Of a stretch of DNA of 64,000 bases, positions 9,006-17,201 are shown one piece after another. The notes beneath the pieces were generated by a model, which saw only the letters and a list, made by a program, of their open reading frames with translations, ran no database searches and was not told the origin of the DNA. The DNA is taken from assembly GCA_963813195.1 (NCBI GenBank), contig CAWEYC010000016.1, positions 62,001 through 126,000 on the forward strand. The letters are read 5' to 3'. Made by a program: the position numbers and the translations under genes. Every line of letters starts with the position of its first letter. The first letter of the stretch is position 1. The DNA is from Roseiarcus sp963813195. Its GTDB lineage: Bacteria > Pseudomonadota > Alphaproteobacteria > Rhizobiales > Beijerinckiaceae.

Positions 9006-10238
9006 GTGAGCGAACACGCTCCCTTGCAATTCTTTGTGCCTGAACCGGCGGTCCGGCCGGGCGGCGAGCCCGACTTCTCCAATGTGCGGATTCCGGAAGC
9101 CGGCTCCGTCAGACGCCCGGATGTCGACGCCGATCCCGAATCGATTCGCGACCTCGCCTATTCCATCATTCGCGTGCTCGACCCCAACGGCGAAGCGGTC
9201 GGCCCTTGGGCGGGTTCGCTGACCGACGACGAACTCGCCGAAGGGCTCAAGCACATGATGACGCTGCGCGCCTTCGATGCGCGCATGCAAATGGCGCAGC
9301 GCCAGGGCAAGACGTCGTTCTACATGCAGCATATGGGCGAGGAGGCGGTGAGTTGCGCGTTCCGCCGCGCGCTCGAGCCGGGCGACATGAATTTTCCGAC
9401 CTATCGCCAGGCCGGACTGTTGATCGCCGGCGGCTATCCCATGGTCGAGATGATGAACCAGATCTTCTCGAACGAAGGCGACCCGCTCAAGGGGCGTCAA
9501 CTGCCGGTCATGTATTCCTCCAAGGCGCATGGTTTCTTTTCGATCTCAGGCAACCTCGCGACGCAGTTCGTCCAGGCGGTCGGCTGGGCGATGGCCTCGG
9601 CGATCAAGAACGATACGAAAATCGCGGTCGGCTGGGTCGGCGACGGCGCCACCGCCGAATCTGACTTTCACGCCGCGCTGGTGTTCGCCTCGACCTACCG
9701 CGCGCCCGTGGTGCTCAACATCGTCAACAATCAGTGGGCGATCTCCACCTTTCAGGGCATCGCCCGCGGCGGATCGGGGACCTTCGCCGCGCGCGGGCTC
9801 GGCTTCGGCCTTCCCGCCTTGCGTGTCGACGGCAACGATTATCTCGCCGTTCACGCGGTGGCGAAATGGGCCGTCGAACGCGCGCGCAGGAACCTCGGGC
9901 CGACCTTGGTCGAATATGTAACCTATCGCGTCGGCGCCCATTCGAGCTCGGATGATCCGTCGGCCTATCGACCCAAGGCCGAATCGGAGAAATGGCCGCT
10001 CGGCGATCCCGTGATCCGGCTGAAGAACCATCTGATCGCTCGCGGACGGTGGTCGGAGGAGCGCCACAAGCAGGCCGAGGCGGAAGTGCTCGACACCGTC
10101 ATCGCCGCGCAAAAAGAGGCTGAGCGACACGGCACGCTCCACGCCGGCGGCAAGCCGTCGACGCGCGACATGTTCGAGGGCGTCTACGCCGAAATGCCGC
10201 CGCACCTGCGCCGGCAACGCCAGACGGCGGGAGTCTAG
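9006..10238 (+). CDS. bkdA1: Branched-chain 2-oxoacid dehydrogenase E1 component, alpha subunit
   Basis: 410 aa, the length of Pseudomonas-type BkdA1. It decarboxylates the 2-oxoacids from Leu, Ile and Val with thiamine diphosphate. The TPP motif GDGATAE begins near residue 213 and ends with NNQWAIST. The regulatory-loop region YRVGAHSSSDDPSAYR is intact. The open frame extends to 8931, but the GTG at 9006 gives the family-typical length and N-terminus and follows an AAAGGAC ribosome site. First gene of a tightly spaced four-gene operon. Confidence 0.93.
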   Translation: MSEHAPLQFFVPEPAVRPGGEPDFSNVRIPEAGSVRRPDVDADPESIRDLAYSIIRVLDPNGEAVGPWAGSLTDDELAEGLKHMMTLRAFDARMQMAQRQGKTSFYMQHMGEEAVSCAFRRALEPGDMNFPTYRQAGLLIAGGYPMVEMMNQIFSNEGDPLKGRQLPVMYSSKAHGFFSISGNLATQFVQAVGWAMASAIKNDTKIAVGWVGDGATAESDFHAALVFASTYRAPVVLNIVNNQWAISTFQGIARGGSGTFAARGLGFGLPALRVDGNDYLAVHAVAKWAVERARRNLGPTLVEYVTYRVGAHSSSDDPSAYRPKAESEKWPLGDPVIRLKNHLIARGRWSEERHKQAEAEVLDTVIAAQKEAERHGTLHAGGKPSTRDMFEGVYAEMPPHLRRQRQTAGV

Positions 10239-10242
10239 CGTC

Positions 10243-11256
10243 ATGCCGAAGATGACGATGATCGAGGCGATTCGCAGCGCGATGGACGTCTCGATGGGGC
10301 GCGACGACAACGTCGTCGTGTTCGGCGAGGACGTCGGCTATTTCGGCGGCGTGTTCCGCTGCACGCTGGGCTTGCAGCAAAAGTACGGCAAGCGACGCTG
10401 CTTCGACACGCCGATCAGCGAACTCGGCATCGTGGGCGCGGCGATCGGCATGGCGGCCTACGGTCTGCGCCCCTGCGTCGAAGTGCAGTTCGCCGATTAC
10501 GTCTATCCCGCCTACGATCAGATCGTCTCGGAAGCCGCGCGCCTGCGTTATCGCTCGAACGGGGAGTTCACCTGTCCGATCGTCATTCGCATGCCGACCG
10601 GCGGCGGCATCTTCGGCGGTCAGACGCACAGCCAAAGTCCCGAAGCGCTTTTCACCCATGTTTCGGGTCTCAAGGTCGTGGTGCCCTCGAATCCTCGAGA
10701 CGCCAAGGGGCTCCTCATCGCCTCGATCGAGGACCCCGATCCGGTGATCTTTCTCGAGCCGAAGCGCCTCTACAACGGACCGTTCGACGGCCACCACGAG
10801 CGACCCGTCACGCCATGGTCGAAACACGAACTCGGCGAGACGGCCGACGGCCATTATGCGACGCCGCTCGGCAAAGCGGCAATTCGCCGCGAGGGCAAAG
10901 CGATGACCGTTCTCGCCTATGGCACGATGGTCTATGTCGCCGAGGCCGCCGCGGCCGAGACCGGGGTGGATGCGGAAATCATCGATCTCAGAACCTTGCT
11001 GCCGCTCGATCTCGACGCGATCGTCGCATCGGTCAAAAAGACCGGCCGCTGCGTTATCGTCCACGAGGCGACGTTGACCTCCGGCTTCGGCGCCGAATTG
11101 GCGGCTCTCGTGCAGGAGGCGTGTTTCTTCCACCTCGAGGCGCCGATCGCCCGGGTGGCGGGTTGGGACACGCCCTATCCGCATGCGCAGGAATGGGACT
11201 ATTTCCCCGGTCCGGCGAGGCTCGGCCGCGCCCTCCTCGATACCCTGGAGGCGTGA
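10243..11256 (+). CDS. bkdA2: Branched-chain 2-oxoacid dehydrogenase E1 component, beta subunit
   Basis: 337 aa transketolase-like beta subunit that completes the E1 heterotetramer. Recognisable segments include VFGEDVGYFGGVFR near residue 27, RCFDTPISELGIVGAAIGMA, and the C-terminal VHEATLTSGFGAELAA. The start is 4 bp after the alpha-subunit stop, and the stop is 2 bp before the E2 start, so expression is coupled. The match is to the branched-chain rather than the pyruvate dehydrogenase type because of the alpha partner and the single-lipoyl E2. Confidence 0.93.
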   Translation: MPKMTMIEAIRSAMDVSMGRDDNVVVFGEDVGYFGGVFRCTLGLQQKYGKRRCFDTPISELGIVGAAIGMAAYGLRPCVEVQFADYVYPAYDQIVSEAARLRYRSNGEFTCPIVIRMPTGGGIFGGQTHSQSPEALFTHVSGLKVVVPSNPRDAKGLLIASIEDPDPVIFLEPKRLYNGPFDGHHERPVTPWSKHELGETADGHYATPLGKAAIRREGKAMTVLAYGTMVYVAEAAAAETGVDAEIIDLRTLLPLDLDAIVASVKKTGRCVIVHEATLTSGFGAELAALVQEACFFHLEAPIARVAGWDTPYPHAQEWDYFPGPARLGRALLDTLEA

Positions 11257-11258
11257 GG

Positions 11259-12560
11259 ATGGGCGAACATGTGATCAAGCTTCCTGACGTCGGCGAAGGC
11301 GTCGCGGAAGCCGAACTGGTGGAATGGCACGTCAAGGTCGGCGACCTCATACGGGAGGACACGATTCTCGCCGCGGTCATGACCGACAAGGCGACGGTCG
11401 AAATTCCCTCGCCGGTCAGCGGCGAGGTTCTGTGGCTCGGCGCCGAAGTCGGGGATTCCGTGGCCGTCGGTTCCCCGTTGATCCGCCTGAAAGTGGAGGG
11501 CGAGGGAAGTTCGCCATCCGTCGTCGTGGCGACGCCGAAGGTCGCCCCCGACGCCGCCGAAGACTTCGCGGAAGATGTCGCCGCGCCCGCGCTCCAAACT
11601 GCTGCGAAAGCGCCTCCGCGCGCCCCGGCGCCGCCCGGCGCACGCCTTCAGCCCGGCGCGACGCCCATCGGCGCGCCGCGGCCCGAGGGCGAGAAACCGC
11701 TGGCGTCGCCGGCGGTTCGATTGCGCGCCAAGGAGGCGGGCGTCGATTTGCGTCAGGTTCCGGGCAGTGGACCCGCGGGCCGCATCAGCAATCAAGACCT
11801 CGAGGCGTTCATCGCGCGGGGATCGCAGCCGGCGCGTTCGACCGGACTGCGGCGGAACGATACGGTCGAGGACATCAAGCTCGTCGGACTTCGCCGCAGA
11901 ATTGCGGAGAAAATGGCGGTCGCGAACGCTCGCATTCCGCACATCACCTATGTCGAGGAAGTCGACGTGACGGCGCTCGAGGACCTGCGGGCGGCGCTCA
12001 ACAAGCAAAAACGGTCCGAACAGCCGAAGCTGACGTTGTTGCCCTTCCTCATGCGGGCGATGGTCAAGGCGATCGCCGACCAGCCGATTCTCAATTCGTT
12101 GTTCGACGACGAGGCAGGAATCATTCATCAGCATGGCGGCGTCCATATCGGGATCGCCGCGCAAACGCCGTCCGGCCTCGTTGTGCCCGTCGTCAAGCAC
12201 GTGGAAGCGCGCGACATCTGGGACTGCGGCGCCGAGGTCAACCGGCTCGCGGAGGCGGCCAAGACGGGATTGGCGACGCGGGACGAGCTTTCCGGTTCGA
12301 CGATCACCATCACCTCGCTCGGCGTCATGGGCGGCGTGGCGACGACGCCGATCATCAATCACCCCGAAGTCGCTATCGTCGGCGTCAACAAGATCGCGGT
12401 GCGGCCGGCCTGGGATGGAGCGGGCTTCATTCCGCGCAAGATCATGAATTTCTCGTCGAGCTTCGACCATCGCGTGATCGACGGCTGGAACGCGGCTGCG
12501 TTCGTGCAGCGGATCAAGGCGCTGCTCGAGGCGCCGGCGATGATCTTTGTCGAGGGTTAG
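11259..12560 (+). CDS. bkdB: Dihydrolipoamide acyltransferase E2 of branched-chain 2-oxoacid dehydrogenase
   Basis: 433 aa. One lipoyl domain (residues 1-80) carries the lipoylated lysine K44 in MTDKATVE. An Ala/Pro-rich linker follows, then a peripheral-subunit-binding domain near residues 148-180 (ASPAVRLRAKEAGVDL, GSGPAGRI), then the acyltransferase core, ending with the catalytic DHRVIDG motif (H404, D408). It forms the core of the complex and transfers the branched acyl group to CoA. The ATG at 11259 is the true start; the frame is open much further upstream through the E1 beta gene. Confidence 0.94.
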   Translation: MGEHVIKLPDVGEGVAEAELVEWHVKVGDLIREDTILAAVMTDKATVEIPSPVSGEVLWLGAEVGDSVAVGSPLIRLKVEGEGSSPSVVVATPKVAPDAAEDFAEDVAAPALQTAAKAPPRAPAPPGARLQPGATPIGAPRPEGEKPLASPAVRLRAKEAGVDLRQVPGSGPAGRISNQDLEAFIARGSQPARSTGLRRNDTVEDIKLVGLRRRIAEKMAVANARIPHITYVEEVDVTALEDLRAALNKQKRSEQPKLTLLPFLMRAMVKAIADQPILNSLFDDEAGIIHQHGGVHIGIAAQTPSGLVVPVVKHVEARDIWDCGAEVNRLAEAAKTGLATRDELSGSTITITSLGVMGGVATTPIINHPEVAIVGVNKIAVRPAWDGAGFIPRKIMNFSSSFDHRVIDGWNAAAFVQRIKALLEAPAMIFVEG

Positions 12561-13958
12561 ATGAAGGAAATCTCGTGCAAGCTCATCGTCATCGGCGCGG
12601 GACCGGGCGGTTACGTCTGCGCCATACGGGCCGGACAATTGGGCCTCGACACCGTGATCGTCGAGGCGAACAAGCTCGGCGGCGTCTGTCTCAACGTCGG
12701 CTGCATTCCCTCGAAGGCTCTGATTCACGCCGCCGAGGAATTCGATAAGGCGCGGCATATGGCGGCCGGCCGCAGTCCGCTGGGAATTTCGCTGCGCGCG
12801 CCGGAAATCGATCTCGCCGAGACGATCGCCTGGAAGGACGGGATCGTCAGCCGATTGCGCGGTGGCGTTTCGGGCCTGCTGAAGAAGGGCAAGGTCAAGA
12901 TCGTAATGGGCGAGGCGAAGTTCCGCGACGGCAAGACGGTCGTCGTGGAGACGGAGACGGGATTGCAGGTCATCCGCGCCGAAGCGATCGTCATCGCGAC
13001 CGGCTCGGCGCCCGTCGAATTGCCATTTCTGCCATTCGGCGGATCGGTCATCTCGTCGACCGAGGCTCTGGCGCTCGCCCAGGTCCCGCGGAAGCTGGTC
13101 GTGGTCGGCGGCGGCTACATCGGCTTGGAGCTGGGCACGGCCTTCGCCAAGATGGGCGCCGCGGTGACGGTCGTCGAGGCCGAGCCGCGCATCCTGCCGC
13201 AATATGACGCAGAGCTGACGCGGCCCGTCGCCAAGCGCCTCAGTGAGTTCGGCATCGAGACGCTGACCAGCGCCAAAGCGAAAGGGCTCAGCGCCAAGGG
13301 GGACGCGCTGCTGGTCGATGTCAGTGATGAGAAGGACGTCCGGCTCGACGCCGACAAGATCCTCGTCACCGTCGGCCGCAGGCCGGTCGTCGAGGGATGG
13401 GGGCGCGAGGAACTCGTGCTCGACATGGAGGGGAAGTTCATCCGCATCGACGATCAATGCTGCACTTCGATGCGCGGCGTCTATGCGCTCGGCGACGTGA
13501 CGGGTGAGCCGATGCTGGCGCATCGCGCCATGGCTCAAGGCGAGATGGTCGCCGAGATCGTCGCGGGCCACAGGCGCAGTTGGGACAAGCGCGCAATTCC
13601 CGCGGTGTGCTTCACCGATCCCGAAATCGTCACGGTCGGCCTATCGCCGGAGGAGGCCGGTCATGCCGGGACGGCGATCAAAATCGGCCAGTTTCCGTTC
13701 TCAGCCAACGGTCGCGCGATGACCAAGCTGGGCGAGGAGGGCTTTGTGCGCGTGGTGGCGCGCGCCGACAATCACCTCGTCCTCGGCGTCCAGGCGGTCG
13801 GGCGCGAGGTCGCCGAACTCGCGGCCGCCTTCGGCCTGGCGCTTGAAATGGGCGCGCGGCTGGAGGACATCGCGGGAACGATTCACGCCCATCCGACGTT
13901 GGGCGAAGCGTTGCATGAGGCGGCCCTCCGGGGGCTCGGCCACGCGCTGCACATCTGA
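12561..13958 (+). CDS. lpdV: Dihydrolipoyl dehydrogenase (E3)
   Basis: 465 aa FAD-dependent disulfide oxidoreductase that reoxidises the lipoyl group of E2. FAD motif GAGPGGY at residues 12-18, redox-active Cys43 and Cys48 (GGVCLNVGC), NAD-binding VVGGGYIGLELG near residue 177, and the C-terminal HPTLGE with H444/E449 are all intact. Its ATG immediately follows the E2 stop codon, which argues that this E3 is dedicated to the branched-chain complex. Last gene of the operon. Confidence 0.94.
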   Translation: MKEISCKLIVIGAGPGGYVCAIRAGQLGLDTVIVEANKLGGVCLNVGCIPSKALIHAAEEFDKARHMAAGRSPLGISLRAPEIDLAETIAWKDGIVSRLRGGVSGLLKKGKVKIVMGEAKFRDGKTVVVETETGLQVIRAEAIVIATGSAPVELPFLPFGGSVISSTEALALAQVPRKLVVVGGGYIGLELGTAFAKMGAAVTVVEAEPRILPQYDAELTRPVAKRLSEFGIETLTSAKAKGLSAKGDALLVDVSDEKDVRLDADKILVTVGRRPVVEGWGREELVLDMEGKFIRIDDQCCTSMRGVYALGDVTGEPMLAHRAMAQGEMVAEIVAGHRRSWDKRAIPAVCFTDPEIVTVGLSPEEAGHAGTAIKIGQFPFSANGRAMTKLGEEGFVRVVARADNHLVLGVQAVGREVAELAAAFGLALEMGARLEDIAGTIHAHPTLGEALHEAALRGLGHALHI

Positions 13959-13980
13959 TTCCCGGCCGTCCGTTGCTGCG

Positions 13981-15354
13981 CTATCGGCTTGCGGTCGTGC
14001 TCAGCGGGCAGGCTTCGTCGAACAGCGGCTTCGCGCCGTCCGCGGCGAGAGGATCGATCACGACCGGCGGCTGGCGCGGAGGGACCGCGCCGTCCGGCGC
14101 CGCGGGCGTCCGGCTCAATTCGATGAAGCTGACGACCGCCCGGCCGCCCGCCCTCATGCGGCAGAAGCTCCGCACGGGAATCGACACCGCCATCGGCGAG
14201 CCCGCGGCGATTTTCGCCCCACGAAACTCGACACCCTCGGGATAGAGAATCAGGAAAGTCCCCGCGCCGCCCAGATCGACTGCGTTTCCGCCCGTCGAAT
14301 TGCGCGCGACGAGGCTCGCAAGCACCGTCCCGCCGCCGCGGCGGTATGCGAAGGAGGCATCGAGTTCCGCCTGCGCGCCGGCGACCGAACGTTCGAGCGG
14401 CGAGGCGCTGGTCGCCACGAAGAGGGACGCGGCGTCCGATCGCGCGTCGACCGGTTCTCCTCCCAGGCCGCTCGCGCCGGCGCCCTCGACGATGGGCGAA
14501 GCGCCGTCGAGCCAGATCGTCGCAAGACGCGAAGCCTCGAGCTCCGCTGGGGTTAGCCAGTGGACGTCCCGCGCCGGTGTCCTCAGCATCAGCTTCATCA
14601 CGGGGTCGCCGACACCCATTTCGTCGAAATAGCGTCCGACGCTGTCGTCGAAATCCTTATCCGCAGCGCGCCTGACCGTAGCGATCGATCGTCGTTCGCC
14701 GACGAACGTGCGCGAGAGCTCCAGTTTCATCCACGGCAGCGCCAGATAGCGCACCGCGTAGGCCCGCTTGACCTCGGTTTTGCTGACGACCTGGGTCAAC
14801 TGATGAACGCCGACGAAAGACATCGGACTGACATAACGCTCGGTCCCGCCGGCGAGGACGAGCGCGCATGCCGAAGCGCAATAGGCGCCAAGGGTCTCCG
14901 CCGACCCCCGCGCTTCGCCGCAGGTCTTCGCGCTCGCCGGGCAGCGCTCGACCGTCGTATGCGCGACGACGACGACCAGATGCTTGGCGCGGACCAGCCG
15001 GCCCATCGCCATCGCGTCTTGCACCGAGCCGCCGGCCGAATTGATGAAGATCGGCAGGCGACGGTCGCCAAGCGCCGCGACGACGCGACCTAGCGCGTCG
15101 GCCGTTCCCGTGACGATCTTTCCCTCAGCCGACAGCCATTCCGGGCAGTCGGACCGGCACGCCGAGCCGCCGCTCCGGACGCGGACGAACCGCATCGGCG
15201 CGAGAGAGTTCGCCGAAGCGTGAGGCGACGACGCGGCGCGGGTGAAAGGAGCCGGGCCGGCCGCGCCGGCGAGCGCCATCGCCGCCGCGATGACGCACAC
15301 CGCTCGGCCGAGGGGTCGATGCACCCTAGGGGGGAATAGACGGACGGGAAACAT
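13981..15354 (-). CDS. Secreted ClpP/crotonase-fold protein (COG3904-like)
   Basis: 457 aa, of unknown function. An N-terminal signal sequence (hydrophobic stretch about residues 17-33) is followed by a ClpP-like domain: FINSAGGSVQDAMAMGRL near residue 103, and GAYCASACALVLAGG, where a Ser lies at the position of the ClpP nucleophile, then VGVHQ. The C-terminal half is unassigned. A periplasmic peptidase or peptidase-like role is possible but inferred from fold only. Many Cys residues in the first half (SACRSDC, ERCPASAKTC) suggest disulfides. Convergent with lpdV, divergent from trpA. Confidence 0.75.
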   Translation of the reverse strand: MFPVRLFPPRVHRPLGRAVCVIAAAMALAGAAGPAPFTRAASSPHASANSLAPMRFVRVRSGGSACRSDCPEWLSAEGKIVTGTADALGRVVAALGDRRLPIFINSAGGSVQDAMAMGRLVRAKHLVVVVAHTTVERCPASAKTCGEARGSAETLGAYCASACALVLAGGTERYVSPMSFVGVHQLTQVVSKTEVKRAYAVRYLALPWMKLELSRTFVGERRSIATVRRAADKDFDDSVGRYFDEMGVGDPVMKLMLRTPARDVHWLTPAELEASRLATIWLDGASPIVEGAGASGLGGEPVDARSDAASLFVATSASPLERSVAGAQAELDASFAYRRGGGTVLASLVARNSTGGNAVDLGGAGTFLILYPEGVEFRGAKIAAGSPMAVSIPVRSFCRMRAGGRAVVSFIELSRTPAAPDGAVPPRQPPVVIDPLAADGAKPLFDEACPLSTTASR

Positions 15355-15362
15355 GATTTGCC

Positions 15363-15404
15363 ATTATCGCGGCGGACGATTTTCTGGATTATCGCGGCGG
15401 ACGA
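15363..15404. repeat. Pair of identical 17-base direct repeats between COG3904-like gene and trpA
   Basis: ATTATCGCGGCGGACGA occurs at 15363-15379 and again at 15388-15404, a 25-bp period. The pair lies in the 110-bp divergent promoter region, 9 bp from the start of the secreted-protein gene and about 60 bp from trpA. A tandem binding site for a regulator or a local duplication would both fit. Confidence 0.65.
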
Positions 15405-15464
15405 CCGTAATGTCGAGCCCCATGCGTGTTCCCCTCGCGTGCGCCTCATGCTAACCAGCCGCGC

Positions 15465-16316
15465 ATGAGCACTCGCATCGACCGCCGTTTCGCCACCCTC
15501 GACGCGCAGCGCCGCGCGGCGCTTGTGACGTTCGTCATGGCGGGCGATCCGGACGCGGCGACATCCCTGGCGATCGTCACGGCCCTGCCGAATGCCGGCG
15601 CCGACCTGATCGAGATCGGCATGCCGTTCACCGATCCGATGGCCGACGGCCCAGCGATTCAGGCCGCTGGCCTGCGCGCGCTGCAAGGCGGCCAAACGTT
15701 GCGCAAGACCCTGGCGCTGGTTCGCGACTTTCGCGCTGCCGACGGTGAGACGCCCGTCGTGCTGATGGGCTACTACAACCCGATCTACGTGTACGGCGTC
15801 GACGCCTTCCTGCGCGACGCCGGGGCGGCCGGCGTCGACGGGCTGATCGTGGTCGATCTGCCGCCGGAGGAGGACGAGGAATTGTGCCTGCCGGCGTTGA
15901 AGGCCGGACTCAATTTCATCCGTCTGGCGGCTCCGACCACCGACGACAAGCGTCTTCCCGCCGTGCTCGCCAACACCTCGGGCTTCGTCTATTACGTTTC
16001 AATTACGGGAATTACCGGTTCCGCGGCGCCCGACGCCCTGAAAGTCGGCGAGTCGGTTGCGCGCATCAAGCGCCATACCCATCTGCCGGTGGCGGTCGGA
16101 TTCGGCGTCAGGGACGCCGCGGGCGCAGCGGCCATCGCCGCCAAGGCGGACGGTGTCGTCGTCGGCTCGGCGCTGGTCGAGGCGGTCCGCGCCTCGCTTG
16201 TCGACGGCAAGGCTGGCCCAGGCACGGTGAGCGCCGTGGCCGGAGTGGTCGAGCGAATTGCCGCGGGCGTTCGCGGCGTTGTGAAGACGCCTGAATTCTT
16301 GGGGGAAAGTCGATGA
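15465..16316 (+). CDS. trpA: Tryptophan synthase alpha chain
   Basis: 283 aa. Cleaves indole-3-glycerol phosphate to indole and glyceraldehyde 3-phosphate. The catalytic Glu lies in LIEIGMPFTDPMADGP, the catalytic Asp in VDGLIVVDLPPEE, and loop/phosphate segments (YYVSITGITG, VGFGVRD, DGVVVGSA) are intact. The ATG at 15465 gives the conserved N-terminus; an upstream in-frame ATG at 15426 would add 13 residues. Its last four bases overlap the accD start. trpB, which normally precedes it, is not in the window. Confidence 0.95.
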   Translation: MSTRIDRRFATLDAQRRAALVTFVMAGDPDAATSLAIVTALPNAGADLIEIGMPFTDPMADGPAIQAAGLRALQGGQTLRKTLALVRDFRAADGETPVVLMGYYNPIYVYGVDAFLRDAGAAGVDGLIVVDLPPEEDEELCLPALKAGLNFIRLAAPTTDDKRLPAVLANTSGFVYYVSITGITGSAAPDALKVGESVARIKRHTHLPVAVGFGVRDAAGAAAIAAKADGVVVGSALVEAVRASLVDGKAGPGTVSAVAGVVERIAAGVRGVVKTPEFLGESR

Positions 16317-17179
16317 ATTGGATTTCCAACGTCGTCCCGCCGAAGATCCGCTCGTTCCTGCGGCGCGACACGCCGGAAAACCTGTGGGTAAAGTGTCCGG
16401 AGAGCGGCCAACTCGTCTTCCATAAGGATCTCGAGGCCAATCTCATGGTGGTGCCGGGTTCCGGCCACCACATGACGATCGCGCCCAAGGCGCGCTTGGC
16501 CTCGCTCTTCGACGAGAGCCAATTCGAAGAGCTCGCCGTTCCGGAGACGTTGGTCGATCCGCTGAAGTTTCGTGACGTGAAGCGCTACGCCGACCGGCTG
16601 AAGGAGCATCGGGCCAAGACCGGTTCCGCGGACGCGATTACGCTCGCGGCGGGCCGAATCGAAGGCCTCGAGGCAATCGTCGCGGTGCACGACTTCGCGT
16701 TTCAGGGCGGCACGCTCGGGATCGCGGCCGGCGAATCGATCGTTGCTGGAATGACCGAGGCGGTCGCGCGCCATGCGCCGTTCATCATCTTCACCGCCTC
16801 GGGCGGGGCGCGCATGCAGGAAGGCATGTTCGCGTTGATGCAGATGCCGCGCACGACCGTAGCGGTCCAGCGCCTGCGGGCGGCGAAGCTGCCCTATATC
16901 GTCGTGCTCACCAATCCCACGACCGGCGGCGTCACCGCGTCCTATGCGATGCTCGGCGATGTGCAGATCGCCGAGCCGGGCGCTGTGATCGGTTTCGCCG
17001 GCGCGCGCGTCATCGAACAGACCGTTCGCGAGCGCTTGCCCGAGGGGTTCCAGCGCGCCGAGTTCTTGGAGGCGCACGGCATGGTCGACATGGTGGTGCC
17101 GCGCCCGCAGATGCGCGCCACGCTAGCGCGGCTTTGCAAGATGTTGACCAAGACGCCCAGCGAGTCAGCGGCGGCGTGA
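16313..17179 (+). CDS. accD: Acetyl-CoA carboxylase carboxyltransferase subunit beta, lacking the zinc ribbon cysteines
   Basis: 288 aa beta subunit that, with AccA, moves carboxyl from carboxybiotin to acetyl-CoA for fatty acid synthesis. The crotonase-like core is intact (FTASGGARMQEG, LTNPTTGGVTASYAMLGD). In the N-terminal ribbon only C28 of the four usual zinc-binding cysteines remains; the other positions read S31, V47 and S50. I recall the same loss in other Hyphomicrobiales, so it is probably a lineage trait rather than damage. ATGA overlap with trpA and 22-bp spacing to folC indicate one operon. Confidence 0.94.
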   Translation: MNWISNVVPPKIRSFLRRDTPENLWVKCPESGQLVFHKDLEANLMVVPGSGHHMTIAPKARLASLFDESQFEELAVPETLVDPLKFRDVKRYADRLKEHRAKTGSADAITLAAGRIEGLEAIVAVHDFAFQGGTLGIAAGESIVAGMTEAVARHAPFIIFTASGGARMQEGMFALMQMPRTTVAVQRLRAAKLPYIVVLTNPTTGGVTASYAMLGDVQIAEPGAVIGFAGARVIEQTVRERLPEGFQRAEFLEAHGMVDMVVPRPQMRATLARLCKMLTKTPSESAAA

Positions 17180-17201
17180 ACGGCCGGACTCGGAGCGCCG
17201 C

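Noticed and set aside
11199..13571. 790-codon open frame antisense to the E2 and E3 genes
   Set aside because: High GC leaves the reverse strand open. Composition is Arg/Asp/His-rich with no domain, and the sense strand encodes complete enzymes.
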